Shown here piece after piece: positions 16,401 to 23,928 of a stretch of 64,000 nt of DNA. How positions within the stretch are numbered: the stretch's first letter is position 1; each line of letters opens with the position of its first letter. The DNA is from an uncultured Acidimicrobiaceae bacterium. GTDB taxonomy: Bacteria; Actinomycetota; Acidimicrobiia; Spongiisociales; SHLN01. The notes beneath the pieces were generated by a model. It did not search any database, was not told the origin of the DNA, and saw only the letters and a list, made by a program, of their open reading frames with translations. The stretch is from positions 1 to 64,000 of the forward strand of contig CAMYMH010000030.1 of the NCBI GenBank assembly GCA_947259275.1, given 5' to 3'. A program made the position numbers and the translations under genes.

Positions 16401-16998
16401 CGCTAACGGGGACGGCGATGATCTCGTCATCTGGGAGGATGCCGATCGATCCCGCGAGCGGATGCGCTTTTCGTTTCCCCGCCAGCGTGACGATCAGTTT
16501 CTCTGCATTTCCGATTTCTTTCGCCCGATGGACGCTGCGGTCGACTATGCCGCCTTTCACCTGGTGTCGGTCGGCTCGAGGGTTTCGGAACGGACCGCCG
16601 AGTTGTTTGCCGCCGACCGCTACAACGACTACCTCCAGCTTCACGGCCTCGGCGTCGAGATGGCCGAAGCCCTGGCCGAGTACTGGCATTGGCGCATCCG
16701 CAGTGAGTGGGGCTTCGTGCATGAGGACGGACCGTCGCTCGGAGGGCTCTTCCGGCAGAAGTACCGGGGAGGGCGGTACTCGTGGGGCTACCCGGCATGT
16801 CCCGACCTGGAAGACAACCAGAAGGTGGCCGATTTGCTGGAGGCGGAACGCATTGGCATCAGCGTCGGCGAAGATACCGGGTACCAGTATCAGCCAGAGC
16901 AGTCGACTTCGGCGCTGATCTGCCATCATCCGCAGGCGAAGTACTTCATCGCCAAGAGACCCAGTGAGATGCGAGCCGAGGCCGACAGCCGTTCATGA
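13483..16998 (+). CDS. metH: cobalamin-dependent methionine synthase
   Basis: 1,171 residues from TTG 13,483, which sits 10 bases after gaggag. ATG 13,498 is the alternative. Four modules follow in order: homocysteine methyltransferase (GATGTSLQGFG near the start; zinc Cys in GINCATGP and GGCCGTTPQH near 294), the pterin domain (FLIIGERTNANGSRAF near 342), the B12 cap and cobalamin domain (VRGDVHDIGKNLVDI, with the cobalt-binding His near 739), and the activation domain (about 895-1171, ending EQSTSALICHHPQAKYF), which uses SAM to rescue oxidised cobalamin. It transfers methyl from methyl-THF to homocysteine. It is controlled by the SAM riboswitch just upstream. Confidence 0.97.
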   Translation: MRPHHMSSYLDAVNSGSVVILDGATGTSLQGFGLTLDDFGGPTFEGCNELLSVNRPDVVEAVHRSFFDVGVDATETNTFGAFPVPLGEYGIAERTYELAAAATAIARRVTDEYIAADGRPRWVAGSIGPGTKFASLGQIRYADLRDGYEIEAAALIDAGCDFILIETQFDLLGAKAAINGARKAMVHSGREVPLQVQVTIELTGRMLPGTEIGAALTTLDALRPDVIGINCATGPAEMYEPLRYLSANSRVPISVIPNAGLPQVVDGEMAYDLTANALADHLEAFVTEFGVQVIGGCCGTTPQHLQAVVDRCRPLTAVSRSPQPTPAAASTYSSVPFRQDTSFLIIGERTNANGSRAFRDALLADDVDACLGIADEQVAESAHLLDLCVDYVGRDGVEDMNLLGGRFATEVTVPVVLDSTEPEVMEAGLELIGGRSVLNSANLEDGEEPGSRLDRVFRLAREHGAAVICLLIDERGQARTLDWKLEIAHRIHDLAVNGYGLEPSDLIFDPLTFPLSTGDDDLRGDAIETIEALKRIKRELPGVSTVLGVSNVSFGLSPVSRRVLNSVFLHECVEAGLDSAIIHAGKLLPLNKIPDDQRQVCLDLIYDRRRPDYDPLEALLELFADAVVEADEVEDRSGWPIDRRLRERIVDGNRNGIEDELDEALFTGLGPLEIINDILLAGMKTVGELFASGEMQLPFVLRSAESMKAAVRFLEPKMEKEETATRGSIVLATVRGDVHDIGKNLVDIILTNNGFEVHNLGIKVDIDDMVRTYQEVNADAIGMSGLLVKSTLIMRDNLDELTRRGLSDIPVLLGGAALTRSYVEGQLRERYDGHVYYGKDAFAGLDAMHYIVAGETGPEPARLRGPKRPRSSARPAAGAPVDLPTRAPSVVTDNEVFVPPFTGSRVVKGIPIDDVAAYLNETALFRNQWQYRPEAGETDADFKARLRSLLREQLALARADDLLIPELVYGYFPANGDGDDLVIWEDADRSRERMRFSFPRQRDDQFLCISDFFRPMDAAVDYAAFHLVSVGSRVSERTAELFAADRYNDYLQLHGLGVEMAEALAEYWHWRIRSEWGFVHEDGPSLGGLFRQKYRGGRYSWGYPACPDLEDNQKVADLLEAERIGISVGEDTGYQYQPEQSTSALICHHPQAKYFIAKRPSEMRAEADSRS

Positions 16999-17062
16999 CG
17001 GAACGATCGGGAACCTACCCGGTCGAGTGAGCGTCACATGGTTGAATCAAACGGAGCACACC

Positions 17063-17872
17063 ATGGCGTACCGCACCCAACCCATCCACCTGCGAATCAT
17101 CGGCCTGGTGGTGGCGCTCGCCCTGGTAACCGCCGCCTGCGGCGGTGACGCAGGGGACTCTTCCGACACGACGGCGGCTGCCGCCGCCGCTACTACCACC
17201 ACGACGGCGGCGGCAGCTACCTCCACCTCCACGACGGCCCAAGCGGCCACCACGTCCACGACCGCCGCGCCCGGCGGCGCCACCCTCACGCTGCCCGGCG
17301 AACTGTTCGAGTCGGGGCCGGGCGCCGGTGACGTTTTAGGCGTAGTCGCCGTCGCCTTCGACGACGTGCTCAATCTACGAGAAGGTCCCGGCACCGACTT
17401 CGAGGTTCTCAAGAAGATGCCTGCCCGCAGCGACCGCGTGGTCGCCAACGGGCGAGCCCAGGCACTTCCCAACTCCATCTGGTACGAGGTGACCTTCACC
17501 GGGGTCACCGGCTGGGCCAGCAGCACCTATCTGGCTCATCTCGGTTCCACCGACGACATCACCGCCGAGATCGTCGACCGGCTCGGCGAGATCCCAGCCG
17601 CCGAGACGATGATGGATCTCGGACTCATCGTCGCCGAGTCCTACCCGGCAACGGAACGCCCGCTTCGAATCAGGATGTCGGGAGAGCCGAGCGTTGGCGA
17701 CGTCGGCGAGGTGATCTACGACGTCGTCGGGTTCGCCGACGACTCGGTGCGCGGCCTCCGGCTCCACGTTTTCGGACAGCCATTGGAAAGCGGGGAGGGA
17801 TTCTCCCTCATGAGCGTCGAAGCCACCTCCCTGTGCGCCCGCGGCGTCACCGCCGACGGCCTCTGCGTCTAG
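17063..17872 (+). CDS. lipoprotein with SH3-like domain
   Basis: 269 residues from ATG 17,063. A signal peptide ends in a lipobox (LALVTAACGG), then comes a Thr/Ala-rich spacer of about 45 residues that would span the cell wall. Residues about 90-155 read as a bacterial SH3 domain (DDVLNLREGPGTDFEVLKKM, then IWYEVTFTGVTGWASSTYL), a fold that binds peptidoglycan or other surface ligands. The C-terminal 110 residues form an unknown domain with a Cys pair near the end (SLCARGVTADGLCV). A cell-wall role is an inference. Confidence 0.8.
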   Translation: MAYRTQPIHLRIIGLVVALALVTAACGGDAGDSSDTTAAAAAATTTTTAAAATSTSTTAQAATTSTTAAPGGATLTLPGELFESGPGAGDVLGVVAVAFDDVLNLREGPGTDFEVLKKMPARSDRVVANGRAQALPNSIWYEVTFTGVTGWASSTYLAHLGSTDDITAEIVDRLGEIPAAETMMDLGLIVAESYPATERPLRIRMSGEPSVGDVGEVIYDVVGFADDSVRGLRLHVFGQPLESGEGFSLMSVEATSLCARGVTADGLCV

Positions 17873-17876
17873 GCGC

Positions 17877-18242
17877 GACCCCTCCCTTAGGGACACGCCG
17901 GGGGAGGGGTTCTGTCACCCCTCCCTTTGGGATACGCCGGGGGTGGGGTTCAGTCACCCCTCCCTTAGGGATACGCCGGGGGTGGGGTTCAGTCACCCCT
18001 CCCTTTGGGAGGGTCCGGGGGTGGGGTTCTGTCACCCCTCCCTTTGGTTCTGTCACCCCTCCCTTTGGGAGGGGCCGGGGGTGGGGTTCTGTCACCCCTC
18101 CCTTTGGGATACGCCGGGGGTGGGGTTCTGTCACCCCTCCCTTTGGGATACGCCGGGGGTGGGGTTCAGTCACCCGTCCCAAAGGGAGGGGCCGGGGGTG
18201 GGGTTCTGTCACCCCTCCCTTTGGGAGGGGCCGGGGGTGGGG
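17877..18242. repeat. tandem array of a 39-bp hairpin-forming unit, ten copies
   Basis: The period is 39 bases, from one tcacccctcccttt to the next, with cores gggatacgcc or gggaggggcc and a ggtggggttctg tail. Ten units are visible. Unit five is truncated, and unit nine has its centre inverted (cccgtcccaaagggagggg). Many units can fold cccctccc on gggagggg. There are no spacers, so this is not a CRISPR. It fills the gap after the lipoprotein gene and supplies the last codons and the stop of the DUF559 gene. Inverted copies lie at 18,743-18,824. Confidence 0.95.
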
Positions 18243-18634
18243 TGAGAGCGCGTTCCCGTGCTCTTGCTTCGATCGATCTTGCCTGCTCCAGCTGGCACTT
18301 CCACGGCTCGCCTGATGCGGGTCAGCACCGATTCGAGCGCCTCCTCGATCTCTAAGTTGGTGAAGTGCAAGACGTGCCATCCACGCTCTCGGAGTTCTGC
18401 GTCGCGCAGTGACTCCCGCCGGAGATCCTGGTGGGTGGCCCCGTCGACTTCCACGACGAGCCGAGCGCCGACGGCGGCGAAGTCGACGATGTACGGACCG
18501 ATCGGGTGTTGCCGGCGAAAGTGGACTCCAAGCTGGTTGCGCCTGAGACGGTGCCAGAGCTCGAGCTCATGCTCGGTCATGGTCCGCCGCATGTTGCGGG
18601 CCTTTTCCTTCTGGATGGGATCCAGTCGTCTCAT
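18209..18634 (-). CDS. DUF559 (Vsr-like) endonuclease-fold protein
   Basis: 141 residues from ATG 18,634. It matches DUF559 proteins: a basic start (KARNMRRTMTEHELELWHRL), then RRNQLGVHFRRQHPIGPYIV, DFAAVGARLVVEVDGATH with the acidic metal-binding Asp and Glu, the segment LRRESLRDAELRERGWHVLH, and FTNLEIEEALESVLTRI. The fold is that of very-short-patch-repair and related PD-(D/E)XK nucleases. The last residues (SHPTPGPSQREG) and the stop are read from the repeat array. The gene sits between inverted copies of the repeat, which may mark it as part of a mobile unit. Confidence 0.85.
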   Translation of the reverse strand: MRRLDPIQKEKARNMRRTMTEHELELWHRLRRNQLGVHFRRQHPIGPYIVDFAAVGARLVVEVDGATHQDLRRESLRDAELRERGWHVLHFTNLEIEEALESVLTRIRRAVEVPAGAGKIDRSKSTGTRSHPTPGPSQREG

Positions 18635-18742
18635 GAATCCAGGTGTAGGGGAGGACCATTGGCGGTTCAAGGGGTATGTCTCATGTGAGAACGAGGTTCC
18701 CGGCAAAAGAGCACAGGAACGGGCTAGCAACCCTTCAGGTTG

Positions 18743-18824
18743 CCCACCCCACCCCAGCCCCTCACAAAGGGAGGGGTATCAGAGAACCCCACCGCAGCCC
18801 GTCCCAAAGGGAGGGGTATCAGAG
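18743..18824. repeat. two inverted copies of the 39-bp repeat
   Basis: On the complementary strand this stretch reads gatacccctccctttgggac and then gggctgcggtggggttctct, and then a second, more diverged copy. These are the array unit of 17,877-18,242 in opposite orientation. Just before them is a gcaacc-cttca-ggttgc hairpin (18,727-18,743) like the modules at 21.85 kb. The copies therefore bracket the DUF559 gene as an inverted pair with the left array. Confidence 0.85.
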
Positions 18825-18834
18825 CGAGACTCCC

Positions 18835-19824
18835 TCACGGCAGGTCCCACTCGCGGCCGATTACGGCGAGTACCTCGTCGGCGAGGCGGTAGCCGCCATT
18901 CCACGTGAAGTGGGCGCCGTCGGCATAGCGCATGTGCTTGCCGTCCAGGTAGGCGTTGTATTCGCCGGCTTCGTCCTTGAACAGGTCGAAGCTCGAGATG
19001 TAAGTCACCGACGATCGGGCGGCGGCCTCGGACTCGTAGACGGCGTTCATCATCAGGACGTTGGCCGTAAACGAATCCGACTCCATGATCGGCAGCCCTA
19101 CCCAGTACACACGATCGACGCCGTCGGCCAGCGCATCCATCGCCTCGCCCACCCGCTGCGCGTACAGATCCACCCAAGCCTCGGTACCAACCTCGAATCG
19201 TTGGCCGGCCACCGCAACGTCCTGGGCGTCGTTCCCACCGAAGATGACCACCGCTGCGTCCGGCATGAGCTTGGGGAGCTGCTCTCGGATGTAGGCGGGC
19301 CAGTCGAAGTAGTCGGGACGGCTCAGCCCAGAGATAAACCGGAAATCCACCTCGGCTTCGACTAGCCCGGTGTCGGTGCTCCGATTGACGAGGGCCGGAC
19401 CGAACAACTCGGCGAACGAGTCACCGATGATCCACACGTCGAGGGGCTCGCCCGCTGTCACCGCCCGGAGCGCCGGCCGCGTTGTCGTCGTTGCTGGCGC
19501 CTCGCCCGGTCGGGTGGTCGTGGTGGTGGCAACCGGAATGACGGCGTCAACGTCCCGCCGCGGCGTCACCCGGCCGAGCGCCTCATCGATGGCTTCCCGG
19601 GGGGCATCGATGCGAAGTAACGAGCTCACCGAGGCGAGCGGTTCGGCCAAGGCAAGAGCCACACTCCGACCGGTACCGAGCTCCTGACGCTCGGCAGTAC
19701 GCAGGATGCCCTGGGCGTTGAGCAACGCCCCGCCCAGCAGGGCGACCAGCATGGCAACGAGAACGTGCCCGGCGGCCAGGGGCCGGATGGCGGGCGGACT
19801 GGGGGCGGCTGATGGCGTGGTCAT
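18835..19824 (-). CDS. DUF459 SGNH-hydrolase-like protein, partner of MBOAT
   Basis: 329 residues from ATG 19,824, whose ATGA overlaps the stop of the MBOAT gene. One N-terminal membrane helix (VLVAMLVALLGGALLNA), a Thr/Pro linker with TTTTTRPGE, and then a DUF459 domain: block I LDVWIIGDSFAELF with the nucleophile Ser, FISGLSRPDYFDWPAYI, the FGGNDAQDV block, and YADGAHFTWNGGYRLAD with the catalytic Asp-His pair. DUF459 proteins work with MBOAT acyltransferases to acetylate cell-surface polymers. Anchored outside, it would accept the acyl group delivered by its partner. Confidence 0.9.
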   Translation of the reverse strand: MTTPSAAPSPPAIRPLAAGHVLVAMLVALLGGALLNAQGILRTAERQELGTGRSVALALAEPLASVSSLLRIDAPREAIDEALGRVTPRRDVDAVIPVATTTTTRPGEAPATTTTRPALRAVTAGEPLDVWIIGDSFAELFGPALVNRSTDTGLVEAEVDFRFISGLSRPDYFDWPAYIREQLPKLMPDAAVVIFGGNDAQDVAVAGQRFEVGTEAWVDLYAQRVGEAMDALADGVDRVYWVGLPIMESDSFTANVLMMNAVYESEAAARSSVTYISSFDLFKDEAGEYNAYLDGKHMRYADGAHFTWNGGYRLADEVLAVIGREWDLP

Positions 19825-21239
19825 CAGAACTGGAAGTAGATGAAGGCGGCCACGCCTTCGTTGGCGAGGGTGTCGATGGCGAGCAGAGAAACCGCCAGGA
19901 CCCCGCCCTGGACGGCAGGCGCCAGTCGGGAGAAGCCGGCCAGGACTCGATCGACCGCCGGGCGGGTGACGTATTGGGCGCCGATACCGACCGCCACTGC
20001 CAGCACGATCGGAACGGTGATGGCGTCGGCTCCCCCGCCCCACTCGGTAAACAGGCGGCGGATCATCTCCCACGCGGTGGAGAGCGACGACGCCCGAAAG
20101 AAGATCCAGGCGAAACTCACCAGGTGGAAGGTCACCAAGCGGCGTCGGAACCTGGACCCGGGTGTAGCGGCAACCGGAGAGGTCCGTGTCTCCCTCTGGT
20201 ATCGCTCCCACACCAGCCAGACGCCGTGCAGTCCGCCCCAGATGACGAATCGCCAGGCGGCCCCGTGCCACAGGCCGCCGAGGAGCATGGTCAGCATGAG
20301 GTTGCGCCGGGTCAGCCAGCGGCCGCCCCGGTCGCCCCCGAGGGGTATGTACAGGTAATCACGCAGCCACCGTGACAGCGTCATGTGCCAGCGGCGCCAG
20401 AAGTCCTGGATGCTGACGGCGGTGTATGGGGCATTGAAGTTGTCGGGGAAGCGGAAGCCCAGCAACAGTGCCACTCCGATGGCGATGTCGGAATAGGCGC
20501 TGAAATCGGCATAGATCTGAACCGAATAGGCGTATACGGCCATCAGGATCTCGAGGCTTCCGTACCGGCCGGGGCTGGCAAACACCGCATCCACCAGGCT
20601 GCTGGCAAGGAAATCGGCGATGACCACCTTTTTGGCCAGTCCGATGGCGATGAGGTAGAAGGCGCGGGCGGCGTCGATCCGGCGGGGATCGCGGCGGCCC
20701 TTGAACTGCGGGAGAAGTTCGGTCCCCCGTACGATTGGTCCGGCGACGAGCTGGGGAAAGAAGGCGAGATAGACCGCGAAGTCGAGTGGAGGGGCGGCGG
20801 AGAGTTTTCGGCGATAGATGTCGATGACGTAACTGAGTGCCTGGAAGGTGAAGAACGAGATTCCTACCGGCAGCGTGATCTGAATCAATGGCAGCGACCC
20901 CTCGAGACCGAGCGCCTCCAGGGTGGAATTGAACGATTCGATGAAGAAGCCGTAGTACTTGAAATACCCGAGCAGTCCGAGGTTGACGGCCACCGCGCCG
21001 GCGATGAGCGCTCGGCGACGGCGATCCGGCCCGGTTCGTTGGATCCGGACCGCAAAGAACTGGTTGGCGAGCGTCGAGACAACGATCAGCCCGACGAATC
21101 GCCAGTTCCAGAATCCGTAGAAGGAGTAGCTGGCGGCCAGCATGAACCAGCGCCAGCGTTTGGGAAACGGCATCAGGAACCAGCTGGCAACGAAGACGAC
21201 CACGAAGAACGTGGCGAACGTGATGGTTGGAAACAGCAT
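19824..21239 (-). CDS. MBOAT family O-acyltransferase (AlgI-like)
   Basis: 471 residues from ATG 21,239 (an in-frame TTG at 21,251 is less likely). A polytopic membrane protein with the AlgI/DltB signature: YFKYYGFFIESFNSTLE near 100, LPVGISFFTFQALSYVIDIY, FPQLVAGPIVRG, IYADFSAYSDIAIG, and DFWRRWHMTLSRWLRDYLYI, followed by the conserved His in LLGGLWHGAAW. It moves an acyl group, usually acetyl, across the membrane for surface polysaccharide. Its stop overlaps the start of the DUF459 gene by four bases, so the two are translationally coupled. Confidence 0.95.
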   Translation of the reverse strand: MLFPTITFATFFVVVFVASWFLMPFPKRWRWFMLAASYSFYGFWNWRFVGLIVVSTLANQFFAVRIQRTGPDRRRRALIAGAVAVNLGLLGYFKYYGFFIESFNSTLEALGLEGSLPLIQITLPVGISFFTFQALSYVIDIYRRKLSAAPPLDFAVYLAFFPQLVAGPIVRGTELLPQFKGRRDPRRIDAARAFYLIAIGLAKKVVIADFLASSLVDAVFASPGRYGSLEILMAVYAYSVQIYADFSAYSDIAIGVALLLGFRFPDNFNAPYTAVSIQDFWRRWHMTLSRWLRDYLYIPLGGDRGGRWLTRRNLMLTMLLGGLWHGAAWRFVIWGGLHGVWLVWERYQRETRTSPVAATPGSRFRRRLVTFHLVSFAWIFFRASSLSTAWEMIRRLFTEWGGGADAITVPIVLAVAVGIGAQYVTRPAVDRVLAGFSRLAPAVQGGVLAVSLLAIDTLANEGVAAFIYFQF

Positions 21240-21299
21240 GCCGAGCCGCAACGATAACGGTGCCGGGACTTGTCACCGCGGGCCGGTATCTTGCGGGCC

Positions 21300-21773
21300 A
21301 TGAACGTAGAGGTCAAGCGAAGCACCCGTCGGCGCAAGACCGTCGAGGCCCGCCTGGTCGACGGCACCCTGCGGGTGGCGATCCCTTCGTGGATGACGGC
21401 CGACGAGGAGGCGCACTGGGTTGAGACGATGTCGCAACGGTTCCGGCGGCGCACCGAAACAGATGCAATCGACCTGGCGGCTCGGGCGGCAGGTCTGGCC
21501 GCCCGGTTCGATCTCCCCGCCCCGGCCTCCATCACCTGGTCGGCCCGTCAGACCACCAGGTGGGGCTCGTGCAGCGTTGATACCGGCCGCATCCGCCTTT
21601 CCGACCGGCTGGCCGGGTTCCCCGATTGGGTAGTCGACTACGTCATCGCCCACGAGCTCGCCCACCTCAGAGAATCGGGTCACACCAAAGCGTTCTGGGC
21701 TCTCGTCAACCGATATCCCCTCGCCGAGCGCGCTCGCGGTTACCTGATGGCCCGGGCGGATGTCGGCGACTGA
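21300..21773 (+). CDS. YgjP-type M48-like metallopeptidase
   Basis: 157 residues from ATG 21,300 (in-frame codons to 21,270 precede it but lack support). The zinc-peptidase motif is HELAHLRESGHTKAFW, with the HExxH pair plus a later His and Glu in the expected positions. Before it lies SARQTTRWGSCSVDTGRIRL, the family's second hallmark. Members (YgjP, DUF45) are about this size and are mostly uncharacterised. It is divergent from the MBOAT gene. Confidence 0.9.
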   Translation: MNVEVKRSTRRRKTVEARLVDGTLRVAIPSWMTADEEAHWVETMSQRFRRRTETDAIDLAARAAGLAARFDLPAPASITWSARQTTRWGSCSVDTGRIRLSDRLAGFPDWVVDYVIAHELAHLRESGHTKAFWALVNRYPLAERARGYLMARADVGD

Positions 21774-21911
21774 CGGGAACGCTTCGCGTTCCTTGGGAGC
21801 CACTTGGTGGCTCCAGCCCTACTCAGGTGCATGGCAACTGCCCAGCAACCCGAAGGGTTGCCCGCAACCCGAAGGGTTGCCCGCCCCTCGCCTCGGCTTC
21901 GCCGGTACCCG
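21774..21911. repeat. cluster of hairpin repeat modules
   Basis: After the YgjP gene the DNA is a chain of short palindromes: ggaacgc-ttc-gcgttcc at 21,778, ggagccac-ttg-gtggctcc at 21,799, two gcaaccc-gaa-gggttgc units at 21,846-21,877, and cgg-ctt-cgccgg near 21,893. The motif gcaactgcccagcaa at 21,834 recurs at 60,024 and 60,366. The region separates two converging genes and may help end transcription. Confidence 0.8.
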
Positions 21912-22721
21912 TCAGAGCGAGGCCGCCAGCGCCGCCACCTGCTCCGAGGCCCCGCCCACGACCGGATCACCGTGCCCGAAGACGACGGTATCAAACTGCA
22001 GCTCGGCCAGTTTCTTGATCGACTGGTTGGCCAGGTCCATGTCGTCGCTGAAGCGCGGGCTGGCGCCAACCACGCCACCGTTTTCTCCCCGGAGAGCGTC
22101 GCCCGCCACGAGAAGGCCACCCACCGGGTCGCGTACGACGATTGAGCCCGGGGTGTGGCCCGGGGTGGCAATGATCTCGAGCCCAAAGACGGTATCGCCA
22201 TCACCGACGGGTGTGAGCGTTCGGGGCGACGGGATGCTCGGAATGTCGGGCTCGCCTGCGAAACCGACTGCCTCGGGGGCCGCTTCCATGACGTCGCCGA
22301 GACTGCCGACGTGGTCGCGGTGGAGGTGGGTGAGGACCACGTGTGAGACGTTGCCCCAGCCAATCCCCAGACCCTCGAGGCTGGCAGCAATGGCGCCGGC
22401 GTCGCCGGGGTTGCCGGTGTCGACGACGAGTGCCTCGCCACCCCGAACCAGTACGTAGGCAGAGACGCCACCGAGGACGACCCGCTCCCAGGCAACGGGC
22501 TCAGCGCCACCCGGCTCGGCCGTCGAGGGAGGAGCCGCGGTTGTGGCCTGAGTCGTGCTGGCCTGGGTTTCGGTTGGGCCGGTACTGGTAGTGGGCGATC
22601 CGGTCGTCGGGTCCGTCTCCTCGTCGGAGGCGCAGGCCACGACCCCGACGCCGAGGATGGCAACCGCCAGGGTTCCCTGGCCGAAATCTCGCAAGAACGT
22701 CCGTCTCGATACTCGTGGCAT
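21912..22721 (-). CDS. MBL-fold metallo-hydrolase, Tat-exported lipoprotein
   Basis: 269 residues. The N-terminus SRRTFLRDFGQGTLA is a twin-arginine signal, ending in the lipobox GVGVVACASD, so the protein is exported folded and likely lipidated. A Thr/Pro-rich spacer of about 45 residues precedes the beta-lactamase-fold domain with THLHRDHVGSLG (HxHxDH zinc site), IATPGHTPGSIVV and LVAGDALRGEN. The family includes lactonases, glyoxalase II-like and quorum-quenching enzymes, and the substrate is unknown. Metal loading in the cytoplasm would explain Tat export. Confidence 0.9.
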   Translation of the reverse strand: MPRVSRRTFLRDFGQGTLAVAILGVGVVACASDEETDPTTGSPTTSTGPTETQASTTQATTAAPPSTAEPGGAEPVAWERVVLGGVSAYVLVRGGEALVVDTGNPGDAGAIAASLEGLGIGWGNVSHVVLTHLHRDHVGSLGDVMEAAPEAVGFAGEPDIPSIPSPRTLTPVGDGDTVFGLEIIATPGHTPGSIVVRDPVGGLLVAGDALRGENGGVVGASPRFSDDMDLANQSIKKLAELQFDTVVFGHGDPVVGGASEQVAALAASL

Positions 22722-22762
22722 GTAACTCCCTTCGACCGGGCCAGCCTACGGCTCCCGCCTGG

Positions 22763-23923
22763 TCAGTGGAGCCGGGCGTAGCGCTCCGGATGAGCCTGCT
22801 TCCATCGGATCGTCTCGATGAAGAGCGTGGCGACGAGAACCGCAGAGATCTGCAAGAGCAGGGTCCGAGCGGCCAGCTCCCCGCCGAGCAGGGCGATGAC
22901 CGTCACCAGGGCGGCGGCTACGAAGCGCTCGATCGGGAACCGCCGGGCCACCCGGTAGGCCGCGGCGATGAAAGCAAACAAAACCAGCACGATGCCGGCC
23001 GCCATGACCCATCTGCCATAGGCCCCGAGCGGTTCTCCCGGATGGGCGGTGATCTCCTCGAGCGCCACACTGAACAGCACGATCCCGGCAATGAGCGGCA
23101 AATGCAGCAGGGTGTAGGCGTCACGGGCGAAGGTTCCCCGGGCAATCCCCTCGAGGGATCGAAGATGGGCCTCAACCCCGCTCGACACCCAATCGAAGTA
23201 CGACCACCACAGGGCAGCCGCCGCCACGAAGGCCGCCACCAGCGTCACGCCCAGGGACAAGCCGACCTCGGCGCCGCCCAACCCAACCCCGATGGCGATC
23301 ACCGTCTCGCCAAGGGCCACGATCACGAGCAGCCCATAGCGTTCGGCGAAATGGCCCGGGCTGAGACCCCAATCGGCCCGCTCGGCAGCCTTGGTGGCCC
23401 CGAAATCGATGGCCAGCGACAGCAGCCAGATCCACGGCCGAACGCTCTCGTCGGCAAAGCCACCGGCCAGGGCAACCACCGCCGCAATGGTCGCCGAGGG
23501 GAAGAAGGTGTTGAGAGACAGCCGCTGGTCGGGATCGGCGGCCAGGTAGTAGACGGCGGTGCCGATCATCCGATAGACGAAATAGGCAGCCGCGAAGTAA
23601 GCGCCGTCATCGCCGAAGGCGGACGGGATGACAACGGCCATCAGCAGGATCGTGGTCATAGCCGCCAGGAGACCGAGTCGGACGAACAGCCGTCGGGTGC
23701 CGGTGGCGTTGAGTGCCCACGTGAACAACGACCAGCCCCAGTAGACCATGGTGAGGATCAAGGCGCCCCGGCCGAAGCCGGCGAGGGTGTGATCGGCGCG
23801 CAGCAGGCTCGCCACCTGGGTGATCGCGAACACGAAGACGAGATCGAAGAACAGCTCGAGGGGGGCGACGGTCAATTCGCCTTCGGGCTCGGCTTCCGGC
23901 AGCGTGCTTGGCTGGTTTGACAT
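22763..23923 (-). CDS. ltrA: low temperature requirement protein A
   Basis: 386 residues from ATG 23,923. About ten to twelve membrane helices with the LtrA signature near the start: LTVAPLELFFDLVFVFAITQ, then IWLLSLAIDFGATKAAERAD and HFAERYGLLVIVALGETVIA. LtrA was named for a Listeria cold-growth mutant, and its biochemical role is unknown. The start lies 6 bases after the stop of the membrane-protein gene on the same strand, so the two are likely co-transcribed. Confidence 0.9.
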   Translation of the reverse strand: MSNQPSTLPEAEPEGELTVAPLELFFDLVFVFAITQVASLLRADHTLAGFGRGALILTMVYWGWSLFTWALNATGTRRLFVRLGLLAAMTTILLMAVVIPSAFGDDGAYFAAAYFVYRMIGTAVYYLAADPDQRLSLNTFFPSATIAAVVALAGGFADESVRPWIWLLSLAIDFGATKAAERADWGLSPGHFAERYGLLVIVALGETVIAIGVGLGGAEVGLSLGVTLVAAFVAAAALWWSYFDWVSSGVEAHLRSLEGIARGTFARDAYTLLHLPLIAGIVLFSVALEEITAHPGEPLGAYGRWVMAAGIVLVLFAFIAAAYRVARRFPIERFVAAALVTVIALLGGELAARTLLLQISAVLVATLFIETIRWKQAHPERYARLH

Positions 23924-23928
23924 CTGAT

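Noticed and set aside
17833..18380. Long frames through the 39-bp array on both strands
   Set aside because: The period is a multiple of three, so any frame without a stop runs on. The translations are repeats of the DNA unit with no independent support.
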